A stretch of DNA of 64,000 bases from Komagataella phaffii GS115 (lineage: Eukaryota > Ascomycota > Pichiomycetes > Pichiales > Pichiaceae), in contig NC_012963.1 of assembly GCF_000027005.1 (NCBI RefSeq), forward strand, positions 558,001 through 622,000, given 5' to 3'. A model generated the notes under the pieces. That model was not told where the DNA came from and searched no databases. It saw nothing but the letters and a program-made list of their open reading frames with translations. Shown one piece after another: positions 39,186 through 48,301 of this stretch. A program made the position numbers and the translations under genes. The stretch's first letter is position 1. Each line of letters starts with the position of its first letter.

Positions 39186-40031
39186 ATGTTTCGGCAATCA
39201 GCTTCCAAATTGGAATCTGTTTTCCGCTGCAAAAGGCCAATTCACTATATCAAACCTTTGAAGACCCATTACAGACTAAAGAGCGACCTCAATGAGAAGC
39301 TGCTCAAGGAGAACGTCCAAGAGTACTACCTAGCGCAGCAAGGATTCAACTTTAAAAATGTATTCAAGGCCGCGCTCACAATATTAGTCCCGATCACAGT
39401 GTCGTTATCCGTATATACAGCTTACAATATTTCAAAAGGTGAGGATGTCTTCATCCCATTGTGGTACCAGTCCACCGTCGAATTGACCCCAGAGAACAAC
39501 ACTCTTCTTGATATGGATAAACTCAAACGGAAGTGTAAGTCTGCATTGGTTACCAAATTGTCCTTAAGTTCACATGTTCAACAATCTTTTGGTCTACCCA
39601 TTCAAGTTGACGAAGAATTGGAAACGTTTCAAGTTTTTATCAAGTTTCATAACGTGTCGTTCCAGGGCTTGCAGATCAATGCCAATAGTAAAGGCAAGAA
39701 CGAGCCAAGGTTTCAATGGGCCAATAGAGAAATATCCGTGACTGATAAAGTACTGGACATGTTAGAACCCTTCACTACACAGAATAGCGATAGCATTGAT
39801 TTCCTATACGATACAAAATCTCAGCTTCATGCTGATTATGACATTATTATAAAAGGTAGGCTCTCTCTCAAAGATTCCAAAAAAAGTGCGTCTAACAGCA
39901 TTGATCCAGATTCAGGTGATGTTCATTTTACGGGACTTATTCAATTTGACCACACCAAAACTCTTCTAATTGATAAGGCAACTCTAACCTATAAAGTAGA
40001 TGGGAAACCAGTTATCAAAAAGCTGTGGTGA
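39186..40031 (+). CDS. Mitochondrial membrane protein, Aim39-like
   Basis: The 281-residue protein starts with a basic presequence (MFRQSASKLESVFRCKRPIH), then a single transmembrane helix at about residues 60-80 (AALTILVPITVSLSVYTAY). A soluble beta-rich domain follows. Order of features (presequence, one helix, then FIPLWY, a leucine-rich helix and SFGLPIQVD) resembles Saccharomyces Aim39, where FLPLF and YGVPL occupy the same places. The resemblance is modest, so I leave the symbol blank. Aim39 itself has no known molecular function. The gene converges with ATG15 with 19 bp between stops. Confidence 0.7.
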   Translation: MFRQSASKLESVFRCKRPIHYIKPLKTHYRLKSDLNEKLLKENVQEYYLAQQGFNFKNVFKAALTILVPITVSLSVYTAYNISKGEDVFIPLWYQSTVELTPENNTLLDMDKLKRKCKSALVTKLSLSSHVQQSFGLPIQVDEELETFQVFIKFHNVSFQGLQINANSKGKNEPRFQWANREISVTDKVLDMLEPFTTQNSDSIDFLYDTKSQLHADYDIIIKGRLSLKDSKKSASNSIDPDSGDVHFTGLIQFDHTKTLLIDKATLTYKVDGKPVIKKLW

Positions 40032-40050
40032 ATTCTCAACTGTACAAAGC

Positions 40051-41640
40051 TTATGTGGATACATCATCGCTATCATCATCACCCCATTCCAAACATCTTC
40101 CATACCATGATCTTCTTAGACACTTTTGAGGCTTTTTGGGCTCTTTTGGTTTGTTTTTATCATCTCCATCTCTACCTTTGTGTCTGTCCCTAGTGATGAA
40201 ATTCCAATTATAACAATCATGGCATGGCAGAGGGATTTCACAAGAGGCTGTCTTGTTATATGCTGTCAATACGCTGTCTATCACAGTATGTATTCGATGG
40301 TTTACCAAGTTAACGTGCCAGCCGTAATCATTGACAACATCATAAATACAAACTTTGCCAGAATGGCATTGTGTTTCCATGGCATACCCGGCAACTGAAC
40401 ACGACGAACTAGCCCCGTTGCATGTCCCCATAAAGATGGGATCTGCTGTGTGTCCGAAATGCCATATGTGTTCCAAATATGACGGAAGCGAGGGCGGTTG
40501 AGGAAGATGCAATCTTTTCGTGGCTAGAAGATCGCCTGGTGCTTCAAAAGTAACAGCAGGAAGTCCGTATGTTCTTCCTAATAATCCAGCAAGAGCTGCT
40601 CCTAATGAATGTCCTGTGACCCACACGGTAGAATCTGGATACAAGTTTGTTACATTTCGGTATACATCCAGAACTGCTCGATAATATCTGTCCTCTCTGT
40701 ATAATTCTTTCTCCAGACAATCTTCATCACAAGTATATGAACTCTTATAACAGTCACATACCGTAGTCCACATGTAAGAAACTCGGGCACAACAGCATGA
40801 AAATAATAAATTATCATTGATCTTATCTTCCTCTATGGTATCTGATTCGCCACCACCGCCGGGCAGTCCCTGGGCAGAGGTTCCCTTTATAGAAAGAATC
40901 ACAATTGAGGAGTCCTCGTTAGTAAATACGTGACCTCTTACACCATCTTCCATCCAACCAAAGCCAGTGCTACCCTCTTCGTCAGTCTTGTTTACTGACC
41001 AAGGTTTGTTGACGTCTTTCCAATCGCCCTCTCCAGGGATTCTAACGTATGCATTTGAGGACATCAAGGCAAGATTCATGATGGTCTCATTGTTGGTGAC
41101 ATTTGGCAGGATATCCCTATCATCGTTCCAATCAAGGGTTATCTTTGAGACTTGTTCAGCACCACTTTCCCTCGCATAAGCTAAATATGACTCTACAAAG
41201 TCTGGGTCTCGTTCTGCCATTCGGCGTATACTTCCGATATAGCCACTCATATCAAATTCTGACACCCAGGGTGATTCCCTGGAGAAGTAGGGCATCAGCG
41301 TTTCTGGATCATCAAATTCGCCATCCTCATTTCCATCAGTGTTGACCAATCCTGATATATTTGGCTGATCCAAGTCAAATCTTGCAATAAACTGGTCTGT
41401 TATGTCTAATCGTTTGTGAACCCTGTGGTTTTTGCCACTATTATGATGGTAGATGTGTCGTATTCTGAACCTCGTCTTGTTCTCGATGGGAGCCACATGT
41501 TGGAGCCGTAGCAACGGATCATGAGGTGTGCTACCAAAATGAAAGGAAACGAAACATTCCCAAAGCAAGGCAAGGCTCAGCACTAAGACTACCATCCATT
41601 TTATTATTGTTCCATTATCCGTTCTTACAGATGGACTCAT
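40051..41640 (-). CDS. ATG15: Vacuolar phospholipase Atg15 (lysis of autophagic bodies)
   Basis: The 529-residue protein has a signal-anchor helix at residues 14-30 (KWMVVLVLSLALLWECF) and a lumenal lipase domain. The nucleophile is Ser345 in VTGHSLGAALAGLLG. The family segment CCCARVSYMWTTVCDC and the oxyanion-side IKGTSAQGLPGGG are present. Several N-glycosylation sites (NKT, NVT, NNT-like) fit a lumenal domain. Atg15 reaches the vacuole through the multivesicular body route and breaks down autophagic membranes. The tail is charged and ends in a Trp/Arg-rich segment. The start ATG at 41640 directly precedes the anchor. Confidence 0.95.
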   Translation of the reverse strand: MSPSVRTDNGTIIKWMVVLVLSLALLWECFVSFHFGSTPHDPLLRLQHVAPIENKTRFRIRHIYHHNSGKNHRVHKRLDITDQFIARFDLDQPNISGLVNTDGNEDGEFDDPETLMPYFSRESPWVSEFDMSGYIGSIRRMAERDPDFVESYLAYARESGAEQVSKITLDWNDDRDILPNVTNNETIMNLALMSSNAYVRIPGEGDWKDVNKPWSVNKTDEEGSTGFGWMEDGVRGHVFTNEDSSIVILSIKGTSAQGLPGGGGESDTIEEDKINDNLLFSCCCARVSYMWTTVCDCYKSSYTCDEDCLEKELYREDRYYRAVLDVYRNVTNLYPDSTVWVTGHSLGAALAGLLGRTYGLPAVTFEAPGDLLATKRLHLPQPPSLPSYLEHIWHFGHTADPIFMGTCNGASSSCSVAGYAMETQCHSGKVCIYDVVNDYGWHVNLVNHRIHTVIDSVLTAYNKTASCEIPLPCHDCYNWNFITRDRHKGRDGDDKNKPKEPKKPQKCLRRSWYGRCLEWGDDDSDDVST

Positions 41641-41831
41641 TTTAAGCTCATCAGTGTGATGTAAACGGATATGAAGAAGAGAGAAGCTAAGTCGTAGATA
41701 AGAAGGCTAAGAGGTACAGAGGCGCGAATTCCCAGTAGTTTTTCCTTTGATGGGTAAAAATACCAACATACGTTCATCCAACATCGCATTGACATTATAC
41801 TAAAAAAATACATATAAATATAAATGTAAAA

Positions 41832-43055
41832 TCACTGCAAAAGCTCGTCTCTAAAATGGGGCTGGTTATTGATGAACTTGGCAGATCTTCTATCGTTTCT
41901 GTAAGCATCTTTTTGCTGTTTAGTCCACACTCTCTTTTGTTCTTGAGCAAGTTTCTTATCATAGGTGACAGACAAATGTCTTGCATCTGCTGCAATAACT
42001 GTTCCTTCTCCCTCCTTCAAACCCCGCTCAGCTGGTAGATTCTGCTTGTAATAGCGCTGTAACGATCTGTGCCCCACAATCAATCCAGTTGGAAGAACCA
42101 GATCTGATCCAACAACGTATGAAACCTCCTTAGGGGCTTCTTCTTCGTCACTATTTTCTTCACCTTCAACATCTTCCCAGTCATCTGTATCGATGCTAGT
42201 TCCGCCAACGCCATCAACAACAACAATTTTTTCCTTTGCCTTATAACTTGATGTAAAATCGTAAAACTCTGAAATCTCTAACTGTTCGTCCTCTGATTCA
42301 TATGGCAATCTACAGTGTCTTTTTGCCAGCATATGATCTCTAACAGATTCTAAAGATCTTCCTTGAAAATTACAGCACAGACAAATGTTTCCAAAGCCAA
42401 TCTTTTCAGCAAGATAATGTATCAGACCAGCTTCATCCACCAGATAATCTCTTTCTGGAATGTACAACCCATGGGAATGGAACATATGGGTAATAGCCTC
42501 CTTTTGATCAGAGAATAATTTCCCGCAAAACAGACATTCCTCAGGTTTGATCTCGACTCTGTTCTTAACCTTTTCTTCGTACAGTTGCTCTTCCGTTAGG
42601 GAATCTTCCTCAATGGTGCCTTTCGTACTTTGTTCTGAGCTATTGGTATCCTTGTCTAGTATTACGTACTCCTGAGCATCAGGTTTTGTCTCTTTTACTG
42701 TTTCGTCATTTGGTTGCTGTGATTCTGTCATTCTCTTACGAGCAATCTCCAGAAGAGCCATCTTCTTCTCGAGCAATGCAGCTTCCTTTTCCTTTCTCCG
42801 AAGTTCCTTTTTGGTTACCGTTTTCTGAACATCTTCTTCATTCTTGCCTCCTTTGCGGCCTCTTATCTTCGTTGTGTCTGTGCTTTCTTTAGGATTCAAA
42901 ACGGAAACCTTGCTATTAAAAGTCTGTTCATCTACTGGTGGCAAATCAGCCACCCTTCTTTTAAGATTGTATCTGTGCCAGTCCCCTTTCATGTGCTCCC
43001 TCTGATTCTCAGCGTCATGGAACGCCAATCCACAAGTATTACACGTAAAATGCAT
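41832..43055 (-). CDS. REI1: 60S ribosome biogenesis zinc-finger protein Rei1
   Basis: The 407-residue protein has the Rei1 plan of C2H2 zinc fingers. The first is CNTCGLAFHDAENQREH at residues 4-20, followed by MKGDWHRYNLKRRVADLPP, a signature of the family. Others are CLFCGKLFSDQKEAITH and CLCCNFQGRSLESVRDH. It works in the cytoplasm in release of Arx1-Alb1 and in checking the 60S exit tunnel. The paralogue Reh1 is a possible alternative name; I see one gene. An ATG at 43151 lies in frame, but the 32 residues it adds are not conserved, so I place the start at 43055. Confidence 0.92.
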   Translation of the reverse strand: MHFTCNTCGLAFHDAENQREHMKGDWHRYNLKRRVADLPPVDEQTFNSKVSVLNPKESTDTTKIRGRKGGKNEEDVQKTVTKKELRRKEKEAALLEKKMALLEIARKRMTESQQPNDETVKETKPDAQEYVILDKDTNSSEQSTKGTIEEDSLTEEQLYEEKVKNRVEIKPEECLFCGKLFSDQKEAITHMFHSHGLYIPERDYLVDEAGLIHYLAEKIGFGNICLCCNFQGRSLESVRDHMLAKRHCRLPYESEDEQLEISEFYDFTSSYKAKEKIVVVDGVGGTSIDTDDWEDVEGEENSDEEEAPKEVSYVVGSDLVLPTGLIVGHRSLQRYYKQNLPAERGLKEGEGTVIAADARHLSVTYDKKLAQEQKRVWTKQQKDAYRNDRRSAKFINNQPHFRDELLQ

Positions 43056-43198
43056 TGCAATTTCAATAATAGTGGAGTATAACGAGGGAAAAGGAAAAAT
43101 TGAAGGCAAATTTTTTTCTAAGATCCCTATGCACAATTTCGAGATATGCATGAGATGAGATGGTACATATTATGTAATACAGTCGTATACTTAATGGA

Positions 43199-44920
43199 TT
43201 ACTTATCTTTCCAAAAGTCCTCAAAAGTGGCTTCTAATTCTTCAACCTCATTCAATGATTGAATTAATGTGTCGTTTGTGGACTTGACCTGTTGTTGTAA
43301 TAATATTGTCAGTTGATTGGCCGATTGGTCAATTCTTTCTCTAAGTGAGTTGACGTACCATTTCTCAAACTCTGACAAACTCTTGAAGAGCGTTCTGCTG
43401 ATGTCATTCAGTGAAATGGCCAGTCCCAAGAGTACAACTGCGACTAAAGATTGACCAGACCAAAATCCCTTGACAAAAAATCCCGTGGATACTAAAATTG
43501 TTGGGATATTGATGACAAATAACTGTTTGATAGTATAATCCGATATTTGGTTCTGTAATACCAGTAGTTTATCATCTTTGGCTAATTGCTTCAAGTCTAG
43601 AAGGGGTATTTCAGAAGATAAAGTAGCTGAGTTTTCCGTGTTCAGGGCACTAATGCGTCCTACTAATTGATTGAATTTGATTATTTCTTGACCCAAAAAT
43701 CCATCTGTGTTTTCGTCAAACAGTTTATTTGATATTACCACGTTCAAATCGTCAAGTTGAGCTAAATTTCTGTGCACTTTGGAAAACTTGTTCACCACTT
43801 CGTTATGAACAAATGGGATCACCTTGGTTTGTAAAGCTATATGGGCATTGTATCTCCAATCATTTATACTAGCCAGAAGTTGTTCTTTGACCTTCTCGAG
43901 TTCTTTTTGACTTTTGGAGACGGATAGTCTCGGAGTTAACGTTATTTCATTTGGTGACTTGGAGCCCCCAATGCTGGTGTCAAACAATGCATACAAGTCA
44001 TTGATTATAGTTGCCGAAAGACATTTTATCGGGTTGTACTTGGATGTTTCAATGTTCAACAGGTTAAGTAATTGATGAATATTAGATTCATCTAGCAAGT
44101 TAAGATATTGAGTTGAATTAGAAGGCGATTTCATTAAAAGCTCGTTAGCCTTTATAGCTTCATCAACATCAACGGTAATATGGTTGGCTATCGGTTGATT
44201 CCTGTTTACAATCGTGAAAACTGGAATAGTATCGGATAACTCTGGGGGGAGTGTGTCATGCAGATTTGACTTCAAATGAATGATGAAATGACAGTCATAG
44301 AGAATTTTTGGAACAAATGTTGAAACTTTAAGATTTGTGTTCAGATTCTTGTTCAAATCTATGGTTGAACTATTCACGTTAGGAATTGAGCCGTCATCTA
44401 GTTTCGGCTGCTCTGCGTTAACTTGAACTATCGAAATATCATTAAAGTACTGTTTATCGTACCCAATTTCAGTGTTATCAATCTCTTTCACTTCATCCTC
44501 TTTGATTTTCTCCCTGACAACTGGCCTATACTCGGAAGAAAGGAAAGGGCTGGGTATTCTATAATAGTTCGATTCAATATTATTGTCAACCTGAAACTGG
44601 TCGCCATATTGATAGACGTTATTCTTAGCTATATCCAAACTTTGTTCATAGTCACTCCAGTAAGTTTTAGGATCTAGCGGATCCACAAGAATTGCTTTTG
44701 TCAATTTGACTGACAATTGAGTATCATGAGAATAAATTCCAACTTTGACAGTATAAGGAGAGTACTTGCTATCTTGTGACTGCAACTGGACCTTCAAAGA
44801 ATTCAATACTGTTGAAATTTTGTTCTTGGTAGTATTGGGTACCTTGGAAGAATTGAGGTACTTTTCTAACCCGTCAAATAGTGGCTTTCTACGGGCGATC
44901 TGGCTATAGAACCTCCTCAT
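43199..44920 (-). CDS. Probable mitochondrial membrane protein with two central-C-terminal helices (unrecognised)
   Basis: The 573-residue protein begins MRRFYSQIARRKPLF, a short basic presequence. A long soluble region follows. Two hydrophobic helices lie close together at about residues 462-480 and 485-502 (LFVINIPTILVSTGFFV, then SLVAVVLLGLAISL), and a coiled coil ends the protein. The plan recalls the fungal inner-membrane protein Mmc1, which belongs to a dynamin-like group missing from Saccharomyces, but I cannot confirm this. Its start lies 134 bp downstream of the TIM54 stop on the same strand. Confidence 0.7.
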   Translation of the reverse strand: MRRFYSQIARRKPLFDGLEKYLNSSKVPNTTKNKISTVLNSLKVQLQSQDSKYSPYTVKVGIYSHDTQLSVKLTKAILVDPLDPKTYWSDYEQSLDIAKNNVYQYGDQFQVDNNIESNYYRIPSPFLSSEYRPVVREKIKEDEVKEIDNTEIGYDKQYFNDISIVQVNAEQPKLDDGSIPNVNSSTIDLNKNLNTNLKVSTFVPKILYDCHFIIHLKSNLHDTLPPELSDTIPVFTIVNRNQPIANHITVDVDEAIKANELLMKSPSNSTQYLNLLDESNIHQLLNLLNIETSKYNPIKCLSATIINDLYALFDTSIGGSKSPNEITLTPRLSVSKSQKELEKVKEQLLASINDWRYNAHIALQTKVIPFVHNEVVNKFSKVHRNLAQLDDLNVVISNKLFDENTDGFLGQEIIKFNQLVGRISALNTENSATLSSEIPLLDLKQLAKDDKLLVLQNQISDYTIKQLFVINIPTILVSTGFFVKGFWSGQSLVAVVLLGLAISLNDISRTLFKSLSEFEKWYVNSLRERIDQSANQLTILLQQQVKSTNDTLIQSLNEVEELEATFEDFWKDK

Positions 44921-45054
44921 AATGTTCTAGAAGGCCCTGTTTATAGAGCCAAACAAACTATAGGTTGAGAAGCGATGTTAGGAGGTAAGATTATACAATA
45001 TTAATTTATCATGGATTGATTTATATCTACAAGTATATATCATGGACGTGGTGA

Positions 45055-46419
45055 TCAGTTAACGGAGGGCAGAGTGTCCTCATCATGGACGTCGTCATTA
45101 ACAACCCACATGTGACGAATAACCCTATCGTCGAATTCGAATGGTCTGACCCATTCACTATTACGCTCTTTGGCACTTTTCACCCATTTCTTAGGCCAGT
45201 CACGTTCCTCTTCTACTGCCAACTCTTGGTCTTTAATTGTCATTGGATGCTTTCTACTGAGAACAAGATTCTCTGTTTTGGAACAGTAATACTCTGCCTG
45301 AGATCTCTTTGTGAAAAATCTCCACAATCTTTCAGGCGTTCTTATGAACCCGGGGAGGTTGAACTGTCTCAGGACGAGAACAGGTTGGTGATATATAATG
45401 GGCACGCCATTCTTGTCTAAAATTGGTCTAGAGAGATCCAACTCTGGAGCCAGTTGGGCATTAGCATAATCCTCTGGGTAAATGAAGGGCAAGGGCCCCT
45501 TGTTTTTCGGTTTTTCATCGTCTTCTTCACCTTCTTTAGTTGGTTCATCGGACGTTGCAGTAGGTATGACTTTTAGTTCGTTGGATGGATCTATTAGCGA
45601 CTCACCAGAGGTATCCCTGGATTGTTCTTCATTAATAAACTCACTTTCTTGGGCAACTATTGAAGACTTTTCACCCTTCAATTCGTTCGAATCTAGTACC
45701 ACCGGCTCATCCCTCACTGGCTCCTCTAATGGACCCAGTAAACCCTCATGAATGCCATTCATGAATTCCTTGAAAGCACCTCTTCCAATACAAATCACAC
45801 CTCCAGCATCTTCAGGAGATCGCACCAATTGATCTTCTCTGACAACTTCGTCATTTTTATTATACAGTGTGATACCAATGATATCCTTCACTGAAATTTT
45901 TTCACTCATCTTGACCAAAGGCTCGTCTTCTTGAGTATTCTGACTCTTGGAAAGTTTTGAGGAAACCTTGTTCCAAATTGAATGCTCAGATTTATTGTCG
46001 TCCGCGTTTGGATTCAAAGCCTCTCTTCTTAAAGTTCTGATATCTTCAGCCACTTTGAACCTAATGTCGCCCTGTCTTTCTTCGGTGTATATCTCGAAGT
46101 CCAAACCAGCAGAATTGAGCAAAGGCTTGACATACTTTCTGAAAACTCTCAAAGTCTCTTCCAAATAGTCTGATGGCGGAGGAGCAATGAACACCGTTAT
46201 TTTACGGGGCATCATATTGAAAGGAACTTGCGCATGGCTGAGGTGGTCAAGCTTGGCCATCTGCAAGGTTCTGATATGTTTTTGTTGATATTTGTCATAC
46301 ACGATAGAACCAATCGTACCACCCAAAATAGACCAAAAAATACACCAATTTCGGGATGGTAGCCTCAATCTGGGCAATCCCAAGGCCTTGAAAGCCGGGT
46401 TTTGATTGCCTTTGGTCAT
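45055..46419 (-). CDS. TIM54: Mitochondrial TIM22 translocase subunit Tim54
   Basis: The 454-residue protein has an N-terminal transmembrane helix at about residues 25-42 (WCIFWSILGGTIGSIVYDKY). A large intermembrane-space domain follows, opening with PRKITVFIAPPPSDYLEETL. This and RLRLPSRNWCIF are typical of Tim54. It belongs to the TIM22 complex, which inserts carrier proteins, and also helps assembly of the Yme1 protease. The centre is acidic and probably loops. The gene is 134 bp below the TRM82 stop on the same strand. Confidence 0.93.
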   Translation of the reverse strand: MTKGNQNPAFKALGLPRLRLPSRNWCIFWSILGGTIGSIVYDKYQQKHIRTLQMAKLDHLSHAQVPFNMMPRKITVFIAPPPSDYLEETLRVFRKYVKPLLNSAGLDFEIYTEERQGDIRFKVAEDIRTLRREALNPNADDNKSEHSIWNKVSSKLSKSQNTQEDEPLVKMSEKISVKDIIGITLYNKNDEVVREDQLVRSPEDAGGVICIGRGAFKEFMNGIHEGLLGPLEEPVRDEPVVLDSNELKGEKSSIVAQESEFINEEQSRDTSGESLIDPSNELKVIPTATSDEPTKEGEEDDEKPKNKGPLPFIYPEDYANAQLAPELDLSRPILDKNGVPIIYHQPVLVLRQFNLPGFIRTPERLWRFFTKRSQAEYYCSKTENLVLSRKHPMTIKDQELAVEEERDWPKKWVKSAKERNSEWVRPFEFDDRVIRHMWVVNDDVHDEDTLPSVN

Positions 46420-46553
46420 TGAAGAAGCTGGGAGGAAGGAAAATTTGTTCGCGTTCAGATGTCGAAGTAGTTATTTTAATTAATAAAGTATAATATAAAT
46501 ATACAAATTCTTGTGTTACACTATAATAATTAGTAGATTGTAAATGTAAGTGT

Positions 46554-47780
46554 TTAATGTTCTCCACGTTTACGTAGTTGTGCAACGTGGTAAAGAGGAT
46601 ACTGCTCGGTTGTAGATTCAAATTCCACTGTGCTGTTGGAATATATATTTTTTGATACATCCTCAAGGACTGGTTGAAAAGTGTTAGTGTCAAAAATTTC
46701 AAATCCGTCAATTGTATAGTCCTCCAAAGCGACATACAGTTTTGACAAGGCGATAGAAATGTGAACAACCGGCGATTGTGTCTTTATGACGTGTAAGAGT
46801 GGTAGATTATCAGTAGATTGGAAGTCAAATATCAAAACGGCAGATGTACATTCAATCAAGACAAACAGTTTGTGGTCATGAACAAGCAATTCGGACACGT
46901 TAGTCTCTGTTAAATTGCCTTCCTTATTTTGAAATCTCATAGGAGCCAGGTGACGATCCGTTATCAATGGCTGTACATACGATGTTAGGTCCAAATGAAA
47001 TAAGAGATCCCCCGTAGTCCAATTCCAAATATTAATGAAATCGTCACCACCACCAGATATCAGTATGTCTTCATTCCATGGGCAAAGCTTCAAGCATGAA
47101 ACAAATTGGGAATGTCCAAAGAGGTACCGTTCGATGATATAGGTCTTGGGATACTGGGTAACTCTAATATGTTCGTCTCTGTCAGAAGTTATAATATGAT
47201 TCTTGGCAAATATAACATTGGTCAACATTGAAACATGTCCCAGAATCGACTTTTTTGGAGCTTGTTGTTCTAATGTTAAGAAGTTCTTATCCAGTGAGAC
47301 ATCGTACACGTCGCCAAACTTATCAGCTACGACAAGTCTGGAATCATCTTCTTTGATAGAGATGGCACATGGCCTTTTTGCAAATGCTTGTCTTGACAAT
47401 ACAACAATTCTACTTTCAAAATCTGAATTGTCAAGGTTCAATTCCAATATCACTACGGCCTTATCTGAATCAGTGGTGACAATCAATTTTGACTCGTCTC
47501 CGGTCAGATGCATGTTACGAATATAATTGAAAATAGGAGGGGCACCTTTTCCTGGCACGGGAATCTTAGGAATCTTTACAGGACCTTCTGTTTTTTCTTT
47601 CAAAGCTTGGATCTTCTCTTTCTGTTGTTTCTTCAAGGTGTGAAATGTATCTATTGGGTCTATCCATTTCGCAATGAGTTGCCCATTCTCCGTAGAAAAA
47701 ACTTGCACCACATTCTTGGTAGACGCAAATAGTAGTGATCCTTCTCTATTGGCCAATATCAATTGGAAAGGATGCTTCAT
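46554..47780 (-). CDS. TRM82: tRNA m7G46 methyltransferase subunit Trm82 (WD40 protein)
   Basis: The 408-residue protein is a WD40 propeller that pairs with Trm8 to methylate G46 of tRNAs. Signatures are SILGHVSMLTNVIF, IITSDRDEHIRVTQYPKT and YLFGHSQFVSCLKLCP, all typical of Trm82/WDR4. Further repeats (SGGGDDFINIWNW) follow. The catalytic partner is not in this window. The gene is divergent from OPI1, with about 521 bp between starts. Confidence 0.94.
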   Translation of the reverse strand: MKHPFQLILANREGSLLFASTKNVVQVFSTENGQLIAKWIDPIDTFHTLKKQQKEKIQALKEKTEGPVKIPKIPVPGKGAPPIFNYIRNMHLTGDESKLIVTTDSDKAVVILELNLDNSDFESRIVVLSRQAFAKRPCAISIKEDDSRLVVADKFGDVYDVSLDKNFLTLEQQAPKKSILGHVSMLTNVIFAKNHIITSDRDEHIRVTQYPKTYIIERYLFGHSQFVSCLKLCPWNEDILISGGGDDFINIWNWTTGDLLFHLDLTSYVQPLITDRHLAPMRFQNKEGNLTETNVSELLVHDHKLFVLIECTSAVLIFDFQSTDNLPLLHVIKTQSPVVHISIALSKLYVALEDYTIDGFEIFDTNTFQPVLEDVSKNIYSNSTVEFESTTEQYPLYHVAQLRKRGEH

Positions 47781-47897
47781 AGGGAACTGGAGGTAGTGAT
47801 CAAGATCGAGTGGAACTTTTTTATTTTTTTTTTGATCTTTTTCATATGCGCGAACTCAGAACTCAGATTCTTGTGCAACATCTGATTGTGAGAGCGT

Positions 47898-47908
47898 TCT
47901 TCACATGT
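47898..47908 (+). promoter_or_regulatory. OPI1: UASINO/ICRE-like site (one mismatch)
   Basis: TCTTCACATGT matches the Ino2/Ino4 consensus WYTTCAYRTGS except the last base. It lies about 400 bp above OPI1. Confidence 0.35.
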
Positions 47909-48093
47909 TAGAGATTTAAACACTTTCAACTTCCACTGGCCGGCCTAAACTTTAAATGAAACCTCGAAGCTTTCTACCCAGCATATTAGCACTGTGTAAC
48001 ATTCCACTGTTGATGACACCTGCTTGATTACCTCGAGCATGAAATTGCTACTCCTCTTTCTTCTTCCAGCTTTTTCTCCTCTCTCCAATCGTC

Positions 48094-48102
48094 CATGTGA
48101 AA
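48094..48102 (-). promoter_or_regulatory. OPI1: UASINO/ICRE core CATGTGAAA (reverse orientation)
   Basis: CATGTGAAA is the classic inositol/choline-responsive core, 200 bp above OPI1. The full 11-base consensus has one mismatch. Confidence 0.4.
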
Positions 48103-48124
48103 CAAACATCCTTACACCAATATC

Positions 48125-48135
48125 ATTTCACGTGC
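48125..48135 (+). promoter_or_regulatory. OPI1: UASINO/ICRE perfect match ATTTCACGTGC
   Basis: All 11 bases fit WYTTCAYRTGS, the binding consensus of Ino2/Ino4. It lies 167 bp above the OPI1 start and suggests that OPI1 is itself under Ino2/Ino4-type control. Confidence 0.5.
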
Positions 48136-48301
48136 GAAAGAATTTTTTGTTGGCTCCTCTCTTCTATTAAGCTTTCTCTGATAGTCATTCCTCCGCTTAT
48201 CTGCAATCTGTTGAGTCCAACATAAAACCAAATTATCCCCCTCTATCGAACGCTTTTGCCCCCGATTATTGTGTTGCTCATAATTCTATCTAGCAGCGTC
48301 C

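Larger units (their letters stand above)
47781..48301. promoter_or_regulatory. Divergent TRM82/OPI1 promoter region
   Basis: This 521 bp region has a poly-T run at about 47820 and three UASINO-like E-boxes (see separate entries). It holds no ORF. Pyrimidine-rich segments precede OPI1. Confidence 0.5.

Noticed and set aside
43056..43151. Longer REI1 start at the ATG at 43151
   Set aside because: The extension is unlike Rei1, whose first zinc finger begins within a few residues of its start.
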